Shown piece after piece: positions 6,901 through 11,300 of a DNA stretch of 11,300 nt (its first letter is position 1; each line of letters starts with the position of its first letter). The position numbers and the translations under genes are program-made. This DNA comes from Candidatus Delongbacteria bacterium (GTDB taxonomy: Bacteria > UBA4055). The notes beneath the pieces were generated by a model. The model did no database searches and had not been told where the DNA came from. It saw nothing but the letters and a program-made list of their open reading frames with translations. Where the stretch lies: positions 1-11,300 of the forward strand of contig JAFGVM010000059.1 in assembly GCA_016937995.1 (NCBI GenBank), written 5' to 3'.

Positions 6901-7600
6901 TTAACATACCGCCACCGGAAGGCATTGCTTCGATAATATCAACATCATGACCTTCAAGAGCGAGATAGTATGCTGCTGTAAGCCCTGCAGGTCCTGCCCC
7001 GATAACAGAAACTTTTTTTCCTGTCAAAGGTTTTCTTTTCGGTACAAATCTGTCACCTGCAGCAAAATCGACATCAGTAGCATATCTTTTCAGATAATCA
7101 ATACCTACACCGGTCTCATCTATTAAATTTCTTCTACAGGCAACCTCACAAGGTCTTACACATACTCTACCGCAAATAGCAGGAAGAGGATTTTTTTCTT
7201 TGATCAGACCAACTGCTTCTGAATACATACCTTTGTCTATCAGAGCAAGATATCCCTGAACGTCAACTCCGGCTGGACAGGTAAGCTTACAAGGAGCTAT
7301 ACAATCTGCGTAATGATTACTTAAGAACAGCTCTAAAGCAGTTTTTCTGGATTTATTAATTCTTTCATTTTTTGTAGTGATCTTCATGTCATTATTTATC
7401 TTTGTAGAACATGCCGGTTGCAATGTTCTCCATCCTTCGATCTCGACTACGCATAAGAAACATGAAGAATAAGGCTTTAATCTTTCATCATGACATAGTG
7501 TGGGTATAGCAATACCGTTCTTTCTGCAAAGTTCAAGAATAGTATCGCCTTTGTTACCGGTGAACTCTTTATTATCAATATATACTTTAATTGCTTCCAT
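3956..7600 (-). CDS. NuoG/GltD/formate-dehydrogenase-like fusion oxidoreductase
   Basis: A 1214-residue iron-sulfur flavoprotein. Domain order: NuoG-type [2Fe-2S] ferredoxin (1-80; C36, C47, C50, C64); cysteine-rich GltD N-terminal domain for two [4Fe-4S] clusters (H96, C100, C104, C108, then C143, C147, C151, C155); GltD/NfnB-like FAD-NADPH module (GAGPAG 201-206, GGGNTAMD 333-340, YRRTEAEMPA 357-366, AAGDA 482-486); a Cys-rich linker (580-597); a two-cluster ferredoxin (C630/633/636/640 and C673/676/679/683); a molybdopterin-oxidoreductase [4Fe-4S] domain (C708, C711, C715, C743); and a formate-dehydrogenase-like domain (757-1135). The catalytic Cys/Sec-His position appears to be F826-H827, and the C-terminal molybdopterin-binding domain is missing, so this part may be a structural relic as in NuoG. 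The arginine pair in the second nucleotide site fits NADP(H). An AAGGAA ribosome binding site precedes the ATG, 17 bases after the HndC-like gene. It stands where cluster relatives encode the [FeFe]-hydrogenase; no H-cluster motifs are present. Confidence 0.9.
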   Translation of the reverse strand: MEAIKVYIDNKEFTGNKGDTILELCRKNGIAIPTLCHDERLKPYSSCFLCVVEIEGWRTLQPACSTKINNDMKITTKNERINKSRKTALELFLSNHYADCIAPCKLTCPAGVDVQGYLALIDKGMYSEAVGLIKEKNPLPAICGRVCVRPCEVACRRNLIDETGVGIDYLKRYATDVDFAAGDRFVPKRKPLTGKKVSVIGAGPAGLTAAYYLALEGHDVDIIEAMPSGGGMLRYGIPAYRLPNELLDKEIDTIKELGVKIKYNTRFGTDIKYAEVKENYDAMITSVGCWKGSSMRVENEDSEGVLAGIDFLRPMEDPKTRPDFTGKVVATIGGGNTAMDCCRSALRCGAKKSYIIYRRTEAEMPANPIEIHESKLEGVEYMILTLPKKVNTDENGRLKTLTCIKMELGEPDDSGRRRPVPVEGSEFDLELDYILSAIGQKTVVDFVDDINSLADGKFELNKWSDIAADPKTLQTGVPSIFAAGDAVTGAATLIEGVNQGRIAAKSCHQFLTGQEIVGESSEFVSKRDNFENMVSEEFKNEFYPQTREEMPVLDPEERHNFNEVELGYKPEQAEKEVERCLECGCGELFTCDLKKYCTEYGVDQKKYSGDFKKYDVDYSHPYIEIDNNKCILCSRCVRICSEVVGAGALGLVNRGFDTYLAPSLGNSLKDTSCESCGMCIDACPTGAISENKTFKPGPFKTEIVEAVCNYCSIGCGVNLHHKNGYFVKAEGRKTLANPDGNICKYAKFGYTYLNDKKRITKPLLKKDGKFEEIDFYEAYNIIVDKIKSVKPEENYFYAGARLTNEELYLTNKLARAAVGTNSIASFHFLGRADELLFNSYANTPFKELDKAGKVYLIGSTPNKHNAVFGFMLNNARAKGTEVINVTTCSNSSMNKKSDKIVKVDSYYDFVKALNYFIVKDNLINKLFIDGNAEGYDDYEKKILETDIDKVVKQSGLDAETIKKIAVEYNNEQNAVVVFSERSVSRETQSEIFNLSVITGKLGKTSSGIICLKEKNNAQGLFDMGIYEEVCDCLFEAMKEKYPDSKVSIAEENFRKDSVPPKNIFIFGEDPMGTLLDQANSRKLQPVNQFSVVADYFMTKTAENADLILPSSFPIESGGSFSNTQKMLCAFNAGIKPKTVIFTDQLNNIMKKLGLESDYGSNEEILAEAVEVMKDSCEQYNDLESSYQDRFTRAFDYGCDNLVKRFEDEFKEKMK

Positions 7601-7617
7601 ATAAGATTCCTTAGGGT

Positions 7618-9405
7618 TTAGTTTACATCAATAGCCTTGAACTTACAAGTATCTAAACATGCACCGCACTTTATGCACTTGTCCTGATCTATCACATGCT
7701 TTTCTTTTCTTTCTCCGCTGATCGCTTTTGGCGGACATACTCTAGCACATGCTGTACATCCTATACACTGATCATTTATTCCAAAAGTTAAAAGAGGTTT
7801 ACATGCTTTTGCAGGACACTTTTTATCGTAAATATGTGCTTCATATTCGTGTCTAAAGTACTTCAAAGTGGTTAATACAGGATTTGGAGCTGTTTGACCA
7901 AGACCGCAAAGAGATGAATCTTTTATCTGTGCTGCCAATTCCTCCAGCTTTTCTATATCTCCTTCTTCTCCATTTCCATCACATATTCTTTGCAAGATCT
8001 CAAGCATCCTTTTTGTTCCTACGCGGCAGAATGTACATTTACCACAACTTTCTTCCTGAGTGAAATTAAGGAAATATTTAGCAACATCCACCATACAAGT
8101 CGTTTCATCCATAACTACCATACCACCGGATCCCATAATGGCACCTGTTGCATTTACAGAATCATAATCAATGATCGTATCTTCTAATTCTGCAGGAATA
8201 CATCCACCAGAAGGTCCACCCATCTGAACTGCTTTGAATTTTTTACCGTCAGGAACTCCCCCGCCAATATCAAAAATTATCTCTTTTAAAGTAATTCCCA
8301 TTGGTACTTCCACAAGTCCGGTATTGTTTATCTTACCAACAAGTGAGAATACCTTTGTACCTTTACTCTTCTCTGTACCGATTTCAGCATATCTTTCTGA
8401 ACCGTTTGATATGATCCAGGGTATATTAGCCCATGTTTCAACATTGTTAATATTAGTTGGAAGACCCCAAAGTCCTGATTCTGCTGGAAAAGGAGGTCTC
8501 TTGTTCGGCATTCCTCTTTTACCTTCAATAGACGCTATCAATGCAGTTTCCTCTCCACATACAAAAGCACCAGCACCTTGCTTTATCCGAAGATTAAACT
8601 CAAATCCCTGTTCCATAATATCTTCACCAAGAAGTCCGTATTCTTTGGCCTGCTCAATAGCTGTTTCAAGTCTGGTGATAGCAAGAGGATACTCGGTTCT
8701 TAGATAAACAACTCCCTCGTTAGCTCCAATAGCCATTGCACCTATCAACATTCCTTCAATAACTGCATGTGGATCCGATTCAATTATACTTCTATCCATA
8801 TATGCACCAGGATCTCCTTCATCAGCATTACAGATGATATATTTCTTTTCACCTTTCTGCTTTTTACAGATCTCCCATTTCAGACCTGTAGGGAATCCTC
8901 CACCTCCACGACCTCTCAATCCTGAATCTTTGATTTCCTGAACTATTTCATCAGGTGTCATCTCAGTTAGTGCTTTAATAAACGCTTTATAACCGTCTCT
9001 TCCAATATAATCATCTATTTTCTCTGCATCGATCAAACCTTTGTTACGAAGTGCTATCAGCCTTTGTTTATTGAAGAATCCGATCTCGCTCATAGTCGGG
9101 ATCTCAGTTTTTTCACCAGGTGGTGTATACATCATTTTTTTAACAGGTCTTCCCTTTAAAAAATGCTCCTCTACCAAAAAAGGAATATCTTCTATTTGCA
9201 TCAACTGATAAAAAATATCATCCGGTTGAACGACCACGATCGGTCCCTGAGCACAAAATCCCTGACAACCCGTTCCTACTACAAGAACTTCTTTATCAAG
9301 TCCCTGTTTTTTTATCTCTGCTTCCAGAGTTTTTTTAACATCGAATGCACCACAAGATACACAAGCTGTACCGGTACATACCATTAAATGAGTCCTGTAT
9401 TCCAT
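7618..9405 (-). CDS. hndC: HndC/HydB/NuoF-like NADH and flavin subunit
   Basis: A 595-residue flavin subunit of the HydB/HndC type. An N-terminal thioredoxin-fold [2Fe-2S] domain (C10, C15, C47, C51) is followed by the NuoF core: GRGGGGFPTG (165-174) and NADEGDPGAYMDR (193-205) for NADH and FMN, GAGAFVCGEETAL (277-289), then ESCGKCTFCRVG (C454, C457, C460) with C500 for a [4Fe-4S] cluster. The tail has CPAKAC (530-535) and two [4Fe-4S] ferredoxin motifs (C547/550/553/557 and C577/580/583/587). The family takes NADH electrons at the FMN; in HydABC/HndABCD this is the bifurcation centre. The start is set at ATG 9405 because GAGGGAG lies 7 bases upstream; a GTG at 9423 is in frame but has no comparable site. 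The start is separated by one base from the preceding stop. The symbol is by analogy with hydrogenase clusters; the product here need not serve a hydrogenase. Confidence 0.92.
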   Translation of the reverse strand: MEYRTHLMVCTGTACVSCGAFDVKKTLEAEIKKQGLDKEVLVVGTGCQGFCAQGPIVVVQPDDIFYQLMQIEDIPFLVEEHFLKGRPVKKMMYTPPGEKTEIPTMSEIGFFNKQRLIALRNKGLIDAEKIDDYIGRDGYKAFIKALTEMTPDEIVQEIKDSGLRGRGGGGFPTGLKWEICKKQKGEKKYIICNADEGDPGAYMDRSIIESDPHAVIEGMLIGAMAIGANEGVVYLRTEYPLAITRLETAIEQAKEYGLLGEDIMEQGFEFNLRIKQGAGAFVCGEETALIASIEGKRGMPNKRPPFPAESGLWGLPTNINNVETWANIPWIISNGSERYAEIGTEKSKGTKVFSLVGKINNTGLVEVPMGITLKEIIFDIGGGVPDGKKFKAVQMGGPSGGCIPAELEDTIIDYDSVNATGAIMGSGGMVVMDETTCMVDVAKYFLNFTQEESCGKCTFCRVGTKRMLEILQRICDGNGEEGDIEKLEELAAQIKDSSLCGLGQTAPNPVLTTLKYFRHEYEAHIYDKKCPAKACKPLLTFGINDQCIGCTACARVCPPKAISGERKEKHVIDQDKCIKCGACLDTCKFKAIDVN

Positions 9406-9406
9406 T

Positions 9407-9790
9407 CTATAGCTCCCTCTCACTTCCTATTACCAACGCATAATCTTTTACGATCTTACCCTTAAGAACATGCTCATCAAATATCCTTCTGATCTTATCT
9501 TCAGTAAGATCACTGTATTTTACCGGTGCTTCACCTTTCAATTCTATTGTTGCCATTGGTTCCTTGCTACAGAAACCAGCACAACCTGAAGTTGTTACAA
9601 TAATGTCATCCCTTTTCGATTCTTCGACAATTTTAATAACTGTATTCATGATAGTTCTCGCACCTGCAGCGATTCCGCAAGTACCCATGTGAACTGTTAT
9701 TTTTGCGTTTGAGATCCCCTCACGGAGCATAGCTGTCTTTTTAACCTTATTTCTGATCTCTTCAAGGTCTTTTATGCTTAGTTTTGCCAT
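9407..9790 (-). CDS. hndB: HndB-like thioredoxin-fold [2Fe-2S] ferredoxin
   Basis: A 127-residue protein of the (2Fe-2S) ferredoxin-domain family that sits between the NuoE- and NuoF-like genes in Hnd-type clusters. After a helical N-terminus (1-28), the fold shows VHMGTCGIAAGAR (33-45) and TSGCAGFCSKEP (67-78). Only three of the usual four ligand cysteines are present (C38, C70, C74); the position of the first is V33/H34. In relatives the role is an accessory electron-transfer or structural subunit. A GGAGGG ribosome binding site lies within the end of the preceding gene, whose stop codon directly abuts this ATG, so the two are translationally coupled. The stop overlaps the ribosome binding region of the next gene. 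The family is clear; whether this copy holds a cluster is open. Confidence 0.85.
   Translation of the reverse strand: MAKLSIKDLEEIRNKVKKTAMLREGISNAKITVHMGTCGIAAGARTIMNTVIKIVEESKRDDIIVTTSGCAGFCSKEPMATIELKGEAPVKYSDLTEDKIRRIFDEHVLKGKIVKDYALVIGSEREL
9413..9419 (-). promoter_or_regulatory. Ribosome binding site that decides the hndC-like start
   Basis: GAGGGAG on the minus strand, inside the end of the hndB-like gene, is 7 bases ahead of ATG 9405. It supports that start over the in-frame GTG at 9423, which lies upstream of the site. Confidence 0.75.
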
Positions 9791-10312
9791 TTATATTCCC
9801 TCCAGTGATTTGTAATGTTTAATGATCTTTGGTATATCGGATCTTTTCAGCTTTCCATGAACATCTTCATTAACAGTTATCACAGGAGCAAGACCACAAC
9901 AACCTAAACATGATACAGATTCCAAAGTGAAAAGTCTGTCATCTGTAGTAGCACCGTCTTCAACATTCAATTCTGTCATTAAAGCATATGTAATATCTGG
10001 TGCATTCTGAACATGACAAGCAGTACCGTGACATACTTTAATTATATATTTCCCTACAGGGTTGATCCTGAACTGAGAATAGAATGTAACAACTCCAAAG
10101 ATATCACTCTCACTTAAATTAGCTTTTTGGGAAATTTTGCTTATAGCACTTTTGGGGACATAACCGTAAATCTCCTGAGTCCCCTGTAATAGAGAGATCA
10201 TACTGCCTTGCTTACCTGCATATTTTTCCAGCAATTCATCTAAAAGGTTCAGGTCTACTGGTTCATCCGGCAAAGTTGAGAACCTGGATGGGTTTTTTCT
10301 TTTAATCCTCAT
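9791..10312 (-). CDS. hndA: HndA/NuoE-like [2Fe-2S] subunit
   Basis: A 173-residue member of the NuoE family (24-kDa subunit of complex I, HydC/HndA of bifurcating hydrogenases). The N-terminal helical part (20-75) has LLQGTQEIYGYVP and IFGVVTFYSQF, as in the family. The thioredoxin-fold half carries the four [2Fe-2S] ligands in the canonical arrangement: CHGTAC (C94, C99) and CLGCC (C135, C139). It should dock on the NuoF-like subunit and relay electrons to or from its FMN. It is the first structural gene after a strong promoter and has a GAGGG ribosome binding site. The stop codon directly abuts the start of the next gene. In context it is part of a soluble NAD(H)-linked complex, not complex I: no membrane Nuo subunits are present. 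Confidence 0.92.
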   Translation of the reverse strand: MRIKRKNPSRFSTLPDEPVDLNLLDELLEKYAGKQGSMISLLQGTQEIYGYVPKSAISKISQKANLSESDIFGVVTFYSQFRINPVGKYIIKVCHGTACHVQNAPDITYALMTELNVEDGATTDDRLFTLESVSCLGCCGLAPVITVNEDVHGKLKRSDIPKIIKHYKSLEGI

Positions 10313-10337
10313 TTTACCCTCATTTTATTAATAATTC

Positions 10338-10367
10338 ATTATATTATACTTTTTATAAGAATATCAA
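10338..10367 (-). promoter_or_regulatory. Strong sigma-70-like promoter of the redox operon
   Basis: On the minus strand, TTGATA (10367-10362, five of six), an 18-bp spacer and a perfect TATAAT (10343-10338). Initiation near 10331 leaves a leader of about 20 bases before the hndA-like gene. It separates the structural genes from the PHP and HATPase genes, although read-through from upstream is possible because I see no terminator in 10313-10481. Confidence 0.7.
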
Positions 10368-10481
10368 TATTAAATTTCTTATTGAGTAAACGCAAGAATT
10401 TTTTCTGTTTATTTTTTCACAAAAATGTGGGAATTATTTTATCGTCAGGGTTTTGAACAAAAAAATGAAACATTAATTTGA

Positions 10482-10931
10482 TCAGAGATCATTTGAATCA
10501 AGGATAAAAGTCCCATCTTCATCAATATGAGTAAAAACAAAATTTATCTCAGGATATGATGTAAGCAAAGCAATGAATGTGCTTTTTAGATCACCGATCG
10601 GCTTTCTGTCAATATGATCATACTGAAATGTGGCTTTGACTTCTGTTCCTTCTCCGATCTTGGATCTTATGTTGAAAGTTCCATTACTTTCTTCTGATGC
10701 CTGAGATAAAAGAGATAATCCCATTCCTACTCTTCTTGTAGTCCTGGTCGTATAAAAAGGATCGAGTACTTTTTCTACAGTTTCCTCACTCATTCCTTTT
10801 CCGTTGTCGTTTATTTCTATAGCAAGAATATTATTGGTAGCATCCTCAGTAATATTTACTTCTATCCGTAAAGCTCCGGCAGCTATTGAATTCTCTACGA
10901 CATCAAGAATATGCAATGACAGCTCTTCCAT
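10482..10931 (-). CDS. Stand-alone HATPase domain protein
   Basis: A 149-residue GHKL ATPase without a histidine-phosphorylation or sensor domain. The Bergerat-fold motifs are complete: N-box ENSIAAGA (13-20), G1 box NDNGKGM (41-47), F-box DPFYTTR (57-63) and G2 box GMGLSLL (69-75). The last 50 residues form a short extra domain with no motif I recognise. Such small HATPase proteins, annotated as anti-sigma or sensor-kinase-like ATPases, are regular neighbours of HydABC/HndABCD clusters, next to a PHP gene as here; their role is not established. A GGAG ribosome binding site lies 7 bases before the ATG. The start overlaps the end of the PHP gene by 29 bases, which implies co-translation. A kinase-like or assembly function would be inference only. 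Confidence 0.85.
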   Translation of the reverse strand: MEELSLHILDVVENSIAAGALRIEVNITEDATNNILAIEINDNGKGMSEETVEKVLDPFYTTRTTRRVGMGLSLLSQASEESNGTFNIRSKIGEGTEVKATFQYDHIDRKPIGDLKSTFIALLTSYPEINFVFTHIDEDGTFILDSNDL

Positions 10932-11300
10932 CTCTGTTCTCCAGTGCTTTTTTTATTTCAGCTACAGTAACATCTTCTATTAAAAATGTAGTAGAGGTCT
11001 TTCCTATATCATGAAGAAAATGTGCATCAGAAAAAGTAACCTGAGGTAATCCTGCAGACATTGGGAAATCAAATTTATTGCTCTTCAACATATAATTTGG
11101 TGATAATTCTATACCGTCAAGATCAAGGCCTTCGGGAATAAAACCAAGCTGCCCGATAAGGCTGAACCTTTCACGATCAACATGAGAAGCTATAGCAAGA
11201 CCTCCATGGGAATGGATCAGTTCTACTATTTTTTCCACAGAAAGCTCTGTTGCTCCAATAAGAAGCCTTTCGTTCAGGGCAACGATCTCATCCTGATCAT
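10903..11300 (-). CDS. PHP-domain metal-dependent phosphoesterase, N-terminus outside the window
   Basis: Partial gene: about 132 C-terminal residues are visible and the frame stays open to the window edge. An in-frame GTG at 11238 is an internal codon, since the family-like sequence NERLLIGATELSVEKIVELIHSHGG continues across it. Metal-binding motifs of the later PHP segments are seen in IASHVDRE and SDAHFLHD. Together with the preceding helix and LDGIELSPNY this fits the PHP hydrolases related to TrpH and DNA polymerase PHP domains. The first metal-binding HxH motif would lie outside the window. PHP genes of this type commonly precede the HATPase gene in bifurcating hydrogenase clusters; the substrate there is unknown. 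It overlaps the HATPase gene by 29 bases. Confidence 0.85.
   Translation of the reverse strand, partial: DQDEIVALNERLLIGATELSVEKIVELIHSHGGLAIASHVDRERFSLIGQLGFIPEGLDLDGIELSPNYMLKSNKFDFPMSAGLPQVTFSDAHFLHDIGKTSTTFLIEDVTVAEIKKALENRDGRAVIAYS

Noticed and set aside
3956-7600. Reading the fusion as an [FeFe]-hydrogenase or an active formate dehydrogenase
   Set aside because: The H-cluster motifs are absent. The formate-dehydrogenase-like part lacks the catalytic Cys/Sec and its C-terminal domain, and there is no in-frame TGA that could be selenocysteine.
8234-8707. A 157-codon open frame on the plus strand
   Set aside because: It is the antisense shadow of the conserved NuoF core, whose motifs are complete on the other strand.
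9406-9423. GTG at 9423 as the start of the HndC-like protein
   Set aside because: It lies upstream of the GAGGGAG ribosome binding site, which is correctly spaced for ATG 9405; the six extra residues do not resemble the family N-terminus.
10313-10481. Terminator between the HATPase and HndA-like genes
   Set aside because: A short TGATC-TCT-GATCA palindrome overlaps the HATPase stop codon, but its 5-bp stem is weak and the T run lies 13 bases beyond it, so termination is not supported.

Overview
The window is AT-rich and bacterial. The ribosome binding sites are ordinary AGGAG type, the promoters are sigma-70-like, and most genes lie on the minus strand. A probable lipoprotein carrying 6-bladed beta-propeller motifs, together with an anaerobic iron-sulfur/flavin redox cluster, suggests a Gram-negative anaerobe, perhaps of the broad Bacteroidota/Cloacimonadota-like (FCB) kind. 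This is inference: no rRNA or other taxonomic marker is present.

Left part (1-2840): a RimK-type ATP-grasp ligase on the plus strand is preceded by a degenerate 7-bp tandem repeat and converges, with a 2-bp gap, on a small hydrophobic membrane protein. A gene-free stretch follows, holding a large imperfect palindrome, a terminator and a second trace of the same heptamer. Then comes the beta-propeller lipoprotein with its own promoter.

Middle part (2900-3710): a compact minus-strand transcription unit has a near-consensus promoter, three small genes and a rho-independent terminator. The first two genes encode 45- and 50-residue basic proteins that are clearly paralogous, sharing a VDMR(Y/F)QM...D(R/K)VKR core and almost identical ribosome binding sites. 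The third encodes a 94-residue protein with a signal peptide. I recognise no known family in any of the three.

Right part (3900-11300): an electron-transfer operon on the minus strand. A PHP-domain protein (cut by the window edge) and a stand-alone HATPase come first. After a strong promoter follow an HndA/NuoE-like subunit, an HndB-like thioredoxin-fold ferredoxin, an HndC/NuoF-like NADH/flavin subunit, and a 1214-residue fusion protein, closed by a terminator. The order matches HndABCD/HydABC electron-bifurcating [FeFe]-hydrogenase clusters, but the hydrogenase subunit is replaced. The fusion combines a NuoG-type [2Fe-2S] domain, a GltD/NfnB-like FAD-NADPH module, a double [4Fe-4S] ferredoxin, and a formate-dehydrogenase-like molybdopterin domain. 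That last domain lacks the catalytic Cys/Sec and the usual C-terminal domain. The likely role is a soluble multi-flavin complex moving electrons between NAD(H), NADP(H) and ferredoxin, or to an unknown partner. This complex and the microprotein pair are the two most interesting items.
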